A stretch of DNA of 24,644 nt, taken from the NCBI RefSeq assembly GCF_910589175.1, contig NZ_CAJURR010000031.1, positions 1 to 24,644 of the forward strand, written 5' to 3'. Below are positions 15,545 through 24,588 of the stretch, piece by piece. The stretch is from an uncultured Lactobacillus sp. (GTDB lineage Bacteria > Bacillota > Bacilli > Lactobacillales > Lactobacillaceae). Each line of letters begins with the position of its first letter. Position 1 is the first letter of the stretch. Under the pieces are notes generated by a model that was not told the origin of the DNA, ran no database searches, and saw only the letters and a list, made by a program, of their open reading frames with translations. The position numbers were made by a program, and so were the translations under genes.

Positions 15545-16876
15545 TTATTTAGCCTTTATTGCTTCCTGTTCTTGCATGTACAAAACAGTATCATACTTTC
15601 TAGCAAATGGGAGATAGATAAAGAAACTAATGATTAAAATAATCGCTTGCCAAACAGCGACCTTCCATCCTCCAATTAAGAAGCCAGAAATAACAGGTGG
15701 CGTTGTCCATGGAACTTGAACACCATTTAGATATGGTAAGATTCCAGCCTTAATTAGTAAGTAAGTTGATCCTGCTGATAGAGGTGGCATTAGGAAAAAT
15801 GGTAAAGCTAAAACTGGGTTTAAAACTAATGGAACACCGAACAATACAGGTTCGTTAATATTGAAAATTCCCGGAATCAATGCCAATTTACCAATTCCTT
15901 TCATCTGTTGTGACTTGGCAAAGAATGTCATAAAGACAACTAATCCTAAAGTCATTCCAGCACCCGTTACAGTTGAAAATTGGTCAAATAAACCTTGGAT
16001 AACAATATGACCGCCATGAGCAGCATCTACATAACCATATTTTTTAAAAATTTCTGCATTTTGTAAGGCGTTTGCACTTAAGATCGGTCCCACAATTCCA
16101 CCAACCAAGGTTGATCCATGAACACCAAAGAACCAGAAAAATGGTACTAAGATGGTCATTACTAAAATTCCGCCAAAGGAATCAGACAAACCTTGAAGTG
16201 GAGTTTGGATAGTATGGTAGATCCACTCAGTCATTGTGGTACCGGCTAATTTATCGAATCCAGCATAAACAGCTAACCATAAGCAAGTAAGAACGGCAGC
16301 CGGAATTAGAGCAACAAATGACCCAGCTACTGCCGGTGGAACTTGATCAGGTAATTTGATGGTAATCTTTTTCTTAATAAACCATGAATAAATCCAACCT
16401 GTAATCATCCCAATGATAATTGCAGCAATCATTCCTTGACCACCAAGCCAAGTACGGTCAATAAAGCCAGTTAACAATGTTGGAGCCTTAGCTGCAGAAA
16501 TAACAGTTTTACTACCATCCATAACTGGAGTAGTAGGATTCATGATAATCAAAAAACCAACAAAAGCAGTCATTCCTGCTGGTAATGGATCAACATGTTC
16601 ATTTTTAGCCCAGGTATAAGCAATTCCTACTACAGCAAAAATCGCAACTATTCCAAATGAAGCGCCATATGCTTGATTCCAGAAATGAGTTAATCCTGTT
16701 TTATTCATCCAATCTGCAACTGCAGGAACTGGAAATGAAGCTAACAGCAAGAATACTGACCCAACCATAATAAATGGTAACGATAAGAGCATCCCATCTC
16801 TCAGGGCCTGAATAGCTTTCGTATTCACAAACTTCATTACTGGGGGCAATATATATTTATTAACAAAATTTTTCAT
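15545..16876 (-). CDS. celB: PTS system lactose/cellobiose-type EIIC permease
   Basis: A 443-residue membrane component of a sugar phosphotransferase system, about 10 TM segments. It has the family hallmarks: FGVHGSTLVGG with His253, and GIFNINEPVLFGVPLVLNP with Glu342 in the NEP motif. These two residues contact the sugar in the Bacillus cereus ChbC structure. EIIA and EIIB must come from elsewhere, as neither is in the window. It is divergent from an RpiR-type regulator and near a GH1 6-phospho-beta-glucosidase, so the substrate is likely a beta-glucoside such as cellobiose. The start at 16876 has an AGAGGG site. The symbol names the family rather than a proven substrate. Confidence 0.9.
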   Translation of the reverse strand: MKNFVNKYILPPVMKFVNTKAIQALRDGMLLSLPFIMVGSVFLLLASFPVPAVADWMNKTGLTHFWNQAYGASFGIVAIFAVVGIAYTWAKNEHVDPLPAGMTAFVGFLIIMNPTTPVMDGSKTVISAAKAPTLLTGFIDRTWLGGQGMIAAIIIGMITGWIYSWFIKKKITIKLPDQVPPAVAGSFVALIPAAVLTCLWLAVYAGFDKLAGTTMTEWIYHTIQTPLQGLSDSFGGILVMTILVPFFWFFGVHGSTLVGGIVGPILSANALQNAEIFKKYGYVDAAHGGHIVIQGLFDQFSTVTGAGMTLGLVVFMTFFAKSQQMKGIGKLALIPGIFNINEPVLFGVPLVLNPVLALPFFLMPPLSAGSTYLLIKAGILPYLNGVQVPWTTPPVISGFLIGGWKVAVWQAIILIISFFIYLPFARKYDTVLYMQEQEAIKAK

Positions 16877-16918
16877 AATTATTCCCTCTAAACCAAATTC
16901 ATTTTACATTTTCATTCT

Positions 16919-16933
16919 ATGTAAGCGCCTACC
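16919..16933. promoter_or_regulatory. Candidate cre (CcpA) site
   Basis: ATGTAAGCGCCTACC in the divergent celB/rpiR region agrees with the core TGNAANCG of catabolite responsive elements but is weaker in its right half. Catabolite repression would be expected for a beta-glucoside permease. Confidence 0.4.
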
Positions 16934-16984
16934 GATTAGCAATATTTTATCCATTCTTAGGCATAAAACAAACAATTAGATTTT

Positions 16985-17010
16985 TGTTCCTCACATGGAA
17001 CATAGTGTTC
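16985..17010. promoter_or_regulatory. Operator candidate for the RpiR-type regulator
   Basis: Two nested inverted repeats: TGTTCC-N6-GGAACA (16985-17002) and GAACA-TAG-TGTTC (16998-17010). The second form occurs again as GAACA-CCC-TGTTC at 17777-17789 in front of the glucosidase gene. Position between divergent celB and the regulator suggests control of both. Confidence 0.6.
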
Positions 17011-17047
17011 TCATATAGTAAAATTTTTTTAATAGGAGGGAACAATT

Positions 17048-17776
17048 ATGGCATTTTTTGGTTTTAAAGATCTAAGTTCACTTTCAAGTGTCGATATGAC
17101 GCTTTATCGCTATATAACGGAAAATAGTGAAAAAGTAGTTTATATGCGCGTACGGGATATTGCACAAAATACACACGTTTCTAACTCATCTGTAATGCGC
17201 TTTATTCACAAAATGGGATTTAATAGTTTTCCTGAATTCAAATCATTTATTAAGAGTAAAACCTTTCATTATAAACAAAATGATAAAGCCTTTGACTTTA
17301 TTACTAAAGACAATTTTCCCGAAGATATCGGTCATACCCTTAAATTAGTTGAAGATACTATTTTTCAATGTGATAATGTAGTTTTTCTAGGAATGGGGTC
17401 ATCTGCTTTTACTGCTGGCTATACCGCTCGCCAACTTGCTTCTCTTGGCTACAATACTCAGCTGGTAACTGATCCCTTCTATCCTTTAAAACCTCAGCTC
17501 AGAAATACAACTAATAATGCAATTATTTGTTTTTCTGTTTCTGGAGAAACAACTGAACTAATTGAACTTTTAAATGATTTCACTAATGATGAAGATACAA
17601 CGTTAATTTCAATTACTGGACATATTAATTCAACTATTTCTCGAATGAGCCGCTACGCCTTGACTTACCATGAAAAAGAATATCGGATAAACAGATATTA
17701 TGATCTTTCTTCACAGATTCCTGCCATGTATATCATCGAGGCTTTAGTACGTAGTTTACGTAACCAAGAAATTTGA
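17048..17776 (+). CDS. RpiR-family transcriptional regulator (HTH + SIS domains)
   Basis: A 242-residue protein. Residues 1-77 form the RpiR helix-turn-helix (MRVRDIAQNTHVSNSSVMRFIHKMGF contains the recognition unit), and about 85-235 form a phosphosugar-binding SIS domain with VVFLGMGSSAFTAGYTARQ and IICFSVSGETTELIELL. Such regulators sense a phosphorylated sugar, here plausibly a phospho-beta-glucoside or glucose-6-phosphate. The start has a strong AGGAGGG site. It is divergent from celB and upstream of the GH1 gene, with matching palindromes in front of both. Confidence 0.88.
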   Translation: MAFFGFKDLSSLSSVDMTLYRYITENSEKVVYMRVRDIAQNTHVSNSSVMRFIHKMGFNSFPEFKSFIKSKTFHYKQNDKAFDFITKDNFPEDIGHTLKLVEDTIFQCDNVVFLGMGSSAFTAGYTARQLASLGYNTQLVTDPFYPLKPQLRNTTNNAIICFSVSGETTELIELLNDFTNDEDTTLISITGHINSTISRMSRYALTYHEKEYRINRYYDLSSQIPAMYIIEALVRSLRNQEI

Positions 17777-17789
17777 GAACACCCTGTTC
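17777..17789. promoter_or_regulatory. Second operator candidate, upstream of the glucosidase gene
   Basis: GAACA-CCC-TGTTC, a perfect 5-bp inverted repeat with N3, immediately after the regulator stop codon and about 140 nt before the glucosidase start. It matches the palindrome at 16998-17010. Confidence 0.55.
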
Positions 17790-17912
17790 CAAAAAAGATA
17801 CTCTATCCTAAAATCTTATTCTGTATCAAAACCCTTTCTTAATGTATCTAAAGTCTGATTACTTTATTTATAATTCGGTTAGGAAATAATTTGAACTATG
17901 AATATATTTTAG

Positions 17913-19361
<1,449 letters not shown>

Positions 19362-19388
19362 TCTTTATTTATATTCCTTCTTTGAAGA

Positions 19389-19418
19389 GACCTATGCACT
19401 TCCCAGCATAAGTCTTTT
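19389..19418 (+). terminator. Terminator of the glucosidase gene, related to the sRNA copy 1 terminator
   Basis: GACCTATGC (19389-19397), loop ACTTCCCA, GCATAAGTC (19406-19414), T-run, one internal mismatch. About 60 nt around it (19378-19438) align with 15447-15507 at the end of sRNA copy 1, including sequence past the T-run. Confidence 0.75.
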
Positions 19419-19482
19419 CTTTTGTAGTAAAACAAAAAAAGGCTCCTTTCACATTTGGATACCTCTTTTATTGTCTGTTCAT

Positions 19483-19803
19483 TTATCCCCAATGAATAAA
19501 GTCTAATGCATTTTTATCTTGAGTATATCTAGCATAAACTGAATTTCTTAATTTATTCCAGATCTCGCCCTGAAAATTATTTAACTTAAATTCATTTAAT
19601 GCCATCGAATTTTCAACTAAACTAACAACATTAAATAGTTCCGAAGTCAAAGCAACTGCATGATATTTTCCGGTTTTTAAATTAGTAATTGTTTTGTTTA
19701 TTTGCTCAATAACTTTAATTTTCTCAGGTGACTTATTATCAGCTAAACTTAGTTTAAATGCTTCAAGTAAACTTATGTATTCTTGTGTAGCTTTATCTTC
19801 CAT
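19483..19803 (-). CDS. Bacteriocin immunity protein, class IIa (EntA immunity) type
   Basis: A 106-residue cytoplasmic, mostly helical protein with no membrane segment. Size, the amphipathic helix pattern and the C-terminal LDFIHWG are in line with the four-helix-bundle immunity proteins of pediocin-like bacteriocins. Its start overlaps the end of the bacteriocin gene by 11 nt, and its AGGATGG site lies within that gene's last codons, so the two are coupled. It would protect the producer's mannose-PTS receptor from its own bacteriocin. The call rests on gene order as much as sequence. Confidence 0.7.
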   Translation of the reverse strand: MEDKATQEYISLLEAFKLSLADNKSPEKIKVIEQINKTITNLKTGKYHAVALTSELFNVVSLVENSMALNEFKLNNFQGEIWNKLRNSVYARYTQDKNALDFIHWG

Positions 19804-19999
19804 TGATCCATCCTGTCGTTAGACGTCCAACTGCATAGTTAAATGCTCCCTGAAAATTAAATCTACATTTTCCATTATTTAAGTTTTTAGAACCGTATGC
19901 ATATCCTTTTCTGCATTCCACATTAGATCCCCACGGCATAGGATCATACCAGCCAGGAGTAGCAGCAGAAGCCGTATTACTACTAAAGTATACTATCAT
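19793..19999 (-). CDS. Variant pediocin-like bacteriocin precursor, leader apparently damaged
   Basis: A 68-residue open frame ending in a recognisable mature peptide. Cleavage after TASA would leave about 56 residues beginning ATPGWYDP. WGSNVEC corresponds to the YGNGVxC box and CRFNFQGAFNYAVGRLTTG follows the class IIa pattern C-x-V-N-W-G-x-A-F-x-x-x-V-x-R-L-x-x-G. The two cysteines are separated by 15 residues instead of 4. Only about 13 residues precede the AxA site, too short for a Sec signal, and the ATG has no Shine-Dalgarno. The hydrophobic codons LKLIIV sit just upstream in another frame, so the leader seems frameshifted. It may be a pseudogene or have a sequencing error. Confidence 0.6.
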   Translation of the reverse strand: MIVYFSSNTASAATPGWYDPMPWGSNVECRKGYAYGSKNLNNGKCRFNFQGAFNYAVGRLTTGWINGR

Positions 20000-20210
20000 A
20001 CAATTATAAGTTTCAATTATTTTTCCAAATATATTTTAGTATTCATACAGCTAATGCATAAGAAGTTTACGTGTTAAGATCACATTTTAATGTTAGTGGT
20101 ATACCAATTTTATATTTTCAAAAATAATTGTATAAAATCTGCTTACATAATACGATTATCTTACAGAAAATCATTTCTAAATTTATCGAAAGATCCAGAA
20201 GGTGAAAAAG

Positions 20211-20495
20211 ATGGTTTCTAAAGATGAAATTATTACCATAATGACTGAATTCGTTAACTCACTTAATAAGACAAATACTCATTCAGAATTTACTAACTTT
20301 CTTACAGATAGTCTAAACACAATTAAATCTAGCAATGGTGTTGCTTTCACAGGTCAACTGCAATATTTTTTTAATCACGCCCCTGTTGTAAAGTTTTCTG
20401 ATAATATCACGTTTACCTCGCAAGAAGAAAAACTATGGAATAAACTCCTCTCTCTAAACGAGCTAGGAAATAATCTTTGGGGTACAAGTTTATAA
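20211..20495 (+). CDS. Second immunity-like small protein, divergent from the bacteriocin
   Basis: A 94-residue soluble protein, start taken at the ATG at 20211 because AGAAGGTG lies 6 nt upstream; a GTG at 20202 is inside that site. Its N-terminal helix (MTEFVNSLNKTNTHSEFTNFL) and LWNKLLSL near the C-terminus recall the first immunity protein (IWNKLRNSV), suggesting the same EntA-immunity fold. It is transcribed away from the bacteriocin, 212 nt from its start. It may give protection against a different bacteriocin or be an orphan immunity gene. The assignment is by weak resemblance and context. Confidence 0.5.
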   Translation: MVSKDEIITIMTEFVNSLNKTNTHSEFTNFLTDSLNTIKSSNGVAFTGQLQYFFNHAPVVKFSDNITFTSQEEKLWNKLLSLNELGNNLWGTSL

Positions 20496-20607
20496 TTCGT
20501 TTCAACTTCTTAATCAAATTTAACTTTTTTAATAAAAAACGTCACAATTTGTTCACATTTTCATTCTAATATATAAACCATAGCAACGGGGAAGACAAAA
20601 CCCCATC

Positions 20608-20668
20608 GCTATTAGCATTAACATCCAACTTTTTATTTTCATTCTTACTCCTCCAAGTAGATTGAATA
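20608..20668 (+). repeat. 61-nt identical repeat, copy 2 (sRNA linker)
   Basis: Identical to 15356-15416 over its full length, same orientation; see copy 1. Confidence 0.95.
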
Positions 20669-20710
20669 CATTTATCAGTCTTTGACTGATCCTATACTTA
20701 TATATTTTGA

Positions 20711-20741
20711 AATCCGCGTCTTTCCCAGCGCGGATTTTTTT
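20711..20741 (+). terminator. Terminator of sRNA copy 2
   Basis: AATCCGCG (20711-20718), loop TCTTTCCCAG, CGCGGATT (20729-20736), then Ts to 20741. The loop shares TTCCCAG with the copy 1 terminator. Confidence 0.88.
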
Positions 20742-20821
20742 GTGGGCTTATTTTCGAGACTTTCATATAATGATAGTAGAAATACAAAGTAATAAATTCA
20801 ATTAACTTAGGAAGGATTATT

Positions 20822-21316
20822 ATGTTTTCACCAGTGATTCAGTCTTTGATTGCAGAAAAAGCAGGTTCATTTATTATTCCTGCTTCTAGGATTGCATTTG
20901 TGGAAGACGAAAACCCACTCTACCATGCTTTTTTAGTTCTTACTAAAATGAAATATTCAAAAATTCCAGTTTTGGATAAAGAGCAAAAAGTAGTTGGCTT
21001 AATCAGCTTATCGATGATTACAGATAAGATGCTGACTCCTGATAATATTGTGATTGAACCTCTATCAGACTTAAAAGTTAAAGACGTAATGCAGACGGAT
21101 TTTGAAACAATTAATTTTGCTCGTACTAATCTTGAAACGCAACTCCATCTTCTAGTTGACCATCCTTTTATTCCAGTTGTAAATGACAATAACGTTTTTC
21201 AAGGATTACTAACTAGGCGAGAATGGATCAAGGCCTTTAATTATGTAACTCATTCAATTGAAGAAAAATATGATATTACTAAGAAAACCTTACAGAAAGA
21301 AAACCCAATAACTTAA
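20822..21316 (+). CDS. cbpB: CBS-domain protein, CbpB/YkuL type
   Basis: A 164-residue protein made of two CBS motifs: the first about residues 19-72 (ending KVVGLISLSMITDKML) and the second about 87-145 (VKDVMQTDFETINF... FQGLLTRREWIKAF). Stand-alone two-CBS proteins of this length and pattern in Firmicutes include CbpB/DarB (YkuL), which bind cyclic di-AMP and signal potassium or stringent status. The start has an AGGAAGG site and a TATAAT at 20766-20771. The gene precedes a P-type ATPase, but the 70-nt gap means co-transcription is only possible. Function is inferred from the family. Confidence 0.72.
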   Translation: MFSPVIQSLIAEKAGSFIIPASRIAFVEDENPLYHAFLVLTKMKYSKIPVLDKEQKVVGLISLSMITDKMLTPDNIVIEPLSDLKVKDVMQTDFETINFARTNLETQLHLLVDHPFIPVVNDNNVFQGLLTRREWIKAFNYVTHSIEEKYDITKKTLQKENPIT

Positions 21317-21386
21317 ATTCAATAAGTTAAGTTGTATAATAGTAATGTTTTAGTATTATTGATTAAATTAGTTGGAGGGAAAGCTA

Positions 21387-23263
21387 ATGAGAAATCAATG
21401 GAAATTTTTCACAATTCTTGGAATTGGTGTTGTTGCAGCAATCCTAGACTTCCTATGTGGAGCACCTAAGATTGGTGGGTGGCCAATTTCCGGTATCTTA
21501 ATTGATATCTTCGGAATTTTTATGGCTATTACCATGCTTCGAGAAATGATTGAAACCCTTGAATCTGGTCGTTGGGGCGTAGATATCTTGGCAATCATCG
21601 CTGTTGTTTCAACAATGATTGTCGGCGATTACTGGGCTGCTTGGATGATTTTAATCATGTTGACCGGTGGTGAATCACTTGAAGATTACGCTACAAGTCA
21701 AGCTGATAAAGAATTACGCTCTTTACTAAAAAATTCTCCAAGAATTGCTGATAAGTTAGTCAACGGTAAGATTGAAGAAGTTAAAGTTGATGAATTAAAA
21801 ATTGGCGATATCGTTTTGATTAAACCTGGTAGTCAAGTACCGGTCGATGGAAAAATTATTAAAGGAAACTCTAGTTTTGACCAATCTTCTTTAACAGGTG
21901 AATCAGTTCCTGTTGATAAAAAAGTTGGCGATGATTTAATGTCAGGATCAATTAATGGGGATGCAGCTGTAGAAATGAAAGTTACTAAGGCTGCTAAAGA
22001 TTCTGAATATCAGTCAATTGTTGCTTTGGTTAAATCTTCTGAAGCAAAACCAGCTAAATTTGTCAAAATGGCTGATCGTTATGCTGTACCATTCACTATT
22101 GTTTCTTTAATCATCGGTATTGCTGCTATGATTACCTCAGCTGTAACTAATCCAGCTCTTGGCTGGCAAGCACACTTTTTACGTTTTGCTCAAGTTATGG
22201 TTGTTGCCTCTCCTTGTCCCTTGCTAATTGCTGCACCAGTCGCAATGGTTTCAGGAATGAGCTCAATGTCAAGAAGCCACATTATTGTTAAATCTGGTAC
22301 CACTCTTGAAAAGTTGTCCCGTACCTTAACTTTTGCTTTTGATAAAACAGGAACCTTAACCGAAAATCAATTAGTTATTGATCAAGTTGTTTTACCAGAA
22401 AACAGTTCTATTTCAAAAGAAGAACTACAAAGCTTGGCAGCTAGCGTTGAACAACAATCAAGTCACGTTATTGCTACTTCATTAGTTAAAAGTACTAATA
22501 AAGACTTGATTAAGCCAGTTACCAACTTAAAAGAAGCTACTGCTAAAGGAGTTAGCGGTGAAGTAGACGGTAAATTAGTTAAAGTTGGTAAGCTTTCTTA
22601 TGTTGATCCGGATCAAGAAAAGATCACTGTTCAATCAACTGCTGTCTTTGTTTCAATTGACAATAAGTTCGCTGGATATATTACTTTCCAAGATCAAATT
22701 AGAAAGAATACACCAGAAACAATTGCTCGTTTACGTCGTCAAGGTGTTAAGCAAATTATGATGTTAACTGGGGACCGTAGATCTGTAGCTGATAAAGTTG
22801 CCAAAGAAGCTGGAATTAAAGAAAGTGAAGTTCATGCAGACTTACTTCCAGCTCAAAAGATTCAAGCCATTAGAGATGTTAAACCTGACTTAAGACCGGT
22901 TGCAATGGTGGGTGACGGTGTTAATGATGCACCAAGTTTAATGGCTGCTGATGTTGGTATCGCTATGGGTGCTAAAGGCGCAACTGCAGCTAGTGAAAGT
23001 GCTGATGCCGTTATTATGGTTAACGATATTTCTAAAGTTAATGATGCTGTTGCTATTTCTAAACATACAATGAAAGTAGCTCACGTTGATATTATTACTG
23101 CTATTTGTATTGTTATCCTAATTGAGTTGATTGCCTTTACTGGTATTATCCCAGCTTTCTGGGGTGCAATTTTACAAGAAGTAGTTGATTTAATTACTAT
23201 TTTGTTAGCTCTACTTGCTAAAACTAAGCCAACTAACCCTAAACAAACGGGAATAGAAAAATA
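21387..23263 (+). CDS. P1B-type heavy-metal-translocating ATPase
   Basis: A 625-residue pump. The ATG at 21387 is preferred over an upstream TTG at 21372 because GGAGGG lies just before it. Motifs: TGES (170-173, actuator), the membrane metal site SPCPL (275-279), phosphorylation Asp319 in DKTGTLT, and the hinge GDGVND (509-514). There is no N-terminal metal-binding HMA domain. SPC instead of CPC is typical of the P1B-4 group (Co/Zn/Cd/Fe pumps). The nucleotide-domain SEHP motif is altered to SSHV (358-361), and the last TM region has QEVVD rather than the HEGG of P1B-4. The metal is therefore uncertain. Annotation as a cadmium/zinc exporter would be over-specific. Confidence 0.88.
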
Positions 23264-23340
23264 ATAACTAATTTGCAACTAACTATGTTTTTAGCTAAAC
23301 TAATTTTTAGTTAAATATTTTTATTAGTGGTTGGGTTTTA

Positions 23341-23393
23341 AAAAAACTTTCAAGATTTGCTTATTTGGGTCAATAAGCGCTTGAAAGTTTTTT
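23341..23393 (+). terminator. Terminator of the P-type ATPase gene
   Basis: A two-part stem: outer ACTTTCAAG/CTTGAAAGT and inner GCTTATT (23359-23365)/AATAAGC (23372-23378), loop TGGGTC, ending in a T-run. The A-run on its left also lets it work in reverse. Confidence 0.8.
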
Positions 23394-23427
23394 ATTTTGC
23401 CACAAAGTTATAGAAAGCTGGGGGAAA

Positions 23428-24588
23428 ATGCACTTTTTAGGAGAATTAATCTTAATCCTGCTGGCAACCACGCTCTTAGGACAATTATTTTCACGTCTTA
23501 ATATGCCAGCAGTTATTGGACAATTATTATCGGGAATTTTACTAGGACCGGCAATTCTAGGTTGGGTCAAGCCAAATGAAATCGTCTCCCTCTTTTCAGA
23601 GTTTGGGGTAATTCTATTAATGTTTTTGGCGGGGTTAGAGAGTGACTTAGATTTATTAAAAAAATACTTTAAATTAAGTTTTACTGTTGCTGGAATTGGA
23701 GTAATCTTACCGGTATTTTTCACAGGAATCGCCAGTTACTTATTTGGGATGCAGTTCCTTGAAGCACTTTTCATCGGAATTGTTTTTGCTGCTACTAGTG
23801 TTTCAATTTCCGTTGTAGTTTTACAGGAAGCTAATCAAATCCATACCCGTGCTGGTACTGCTATTTTAGGTGCAGCAGTTGTTGATGATATTTTAGCAGT
23901 TATTGTTTTAAGTTTATTTACCACTTTTAGTCATGAAGGTGGAAAAAGTGGTTTAACGAATAACTTTTTCCTTAACTTACTTATTGAAGTAATATACTTT
24001 GTTGCTGTTTGGGTTATCTTCAAATTTATTGCGCCATATTTTATGAAGTTGGCTGAAAAAGTGGAAGTTGATTATGCGGTAGTTATTGGCTCCCTAGTTC
24101 TTGCCCTCTCTATGGCCTGGGCAGCAGATTTTGTAGGCTTAAGTGCTGTTGTTGGAGCATTCTTTGGTGGTCTAGCAATTAGACAAACTCCACAATATAA
24201 GGAAGTTCAGTCTTCTGTTAGTGCAATTGGTTACTCTATTTTTATTCCTGTTTTCTTTGTAAATATTGGACTATCCATGACATTTGCTAGCTTTATCAAA
24301 GATATCTGGTTCATTATTGTTATGACTATCCTAGCAGTATTATCGAAATTCTGGGCTGGTAAATATTCAAGTGAATTATTTGGTTTTACCAAGAATGAAG
24401 GAAATATTGTCGGAGCAGGGATGGTATCACGTGGTGAAGTAGCGCTGATTGTAGCACAAATTGGAATTACTCATCACCTATTCCCAGAAGACATTTATTC
24501 AAGTTTGATTTTGGTAATTATTATCACCACGGTTCTTTCACCATTTATTTTGAACTACTATATTAAGCGTGAAGTAAAGAAGAACTAA
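23428..24588 (+). CDS. CPA2-family monovalent cation/proton antiporter
   Basis: A 386-residue, about 12-TM membrane protein exchanging Na+ or K+ for protons. The paired aspartates Asp153-Asp154 in GAAVVDDILAVIV match the DD motif of electrogenic NapA-type antiporters. Other family traits are GQLLSGILLGPAILG near the N-terminus, LMFLAGLESDLD and the late GxxxSRGEVALIVAQIG (MVSRGEVALIVA). It has no C-terminal TrkA-N domain, unlike KefB/C. The start has a GGGGGA site close to the ATG. It is separated from the ATPase gene by a strong terminator, so it is an independent unit. Ion specificity is not evident. Confidence 0.87.
   Translation: MHFLGELILILLATTLLGQLFSRLNMPAVIGQLLSGILLGPAILGWVKPNEIVSLFSEFGVILLMFLAGLESDLDLLKKYFKLSFTVAGIGVILPVFFTGIASYLFGMQFLEALFIGIVFAATSVSISVVVLQEANQIHTRAGTAILGAAVVDDILAVIVLSLFTTFSHEGGKSGLTNNFFLNLLIEVIYFVAVWVIFKFIAPYFMKLAEKVEVDYAVVIGSLVLALSMAWAADFVGLSAVVGAFFGGLAIRQTPQYKEVQSSVSAIGYSIFIPVFFVNIGLSMTFASFIKDIWFIIVMTILAVLSKFWAGKYSSELFGFTKNEGNIVGAGMVSRGEVALIVAQIGITHHLFPEDIYSSLILVIIITTVLSPFILNYYIKREVKKN

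Larger units (their letters stand above)
20578..20741 (+). ncRNA. csRNA-like small RNA candidate, copy 2
   Basis: A predicted transcript of about 164 nt in the 326-nt gap between the immunity-like gene and the CBS protein. -10 TATAAA (20572-20577) with TTGTTC 17 nt upstream; hairpin 1 GGGG/CCCC (20588-20604); the 61-nt linker (20608-20668) identical to copy 1, with ACTCCTCC at 20647-20654; hairpin 2 ATCAGTC/GACTGAT (20674-20690); terminator AATCCGCG/CGCGGATT with loop TCTTTCCCAG and a T-run. Spacing from linker start to the end is 133 nt, against 132 nt in copy 1. The three hairpins differ in sequence from copy 1 but keep pairing and place. Confidence 0.62.

Noticed and set aside
23370..23723. 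Minus-strand open frame opposite the start of the antiporter
   Set aside because: It is the complement of a well-supported membrane protein and shows no protein-like pattern.
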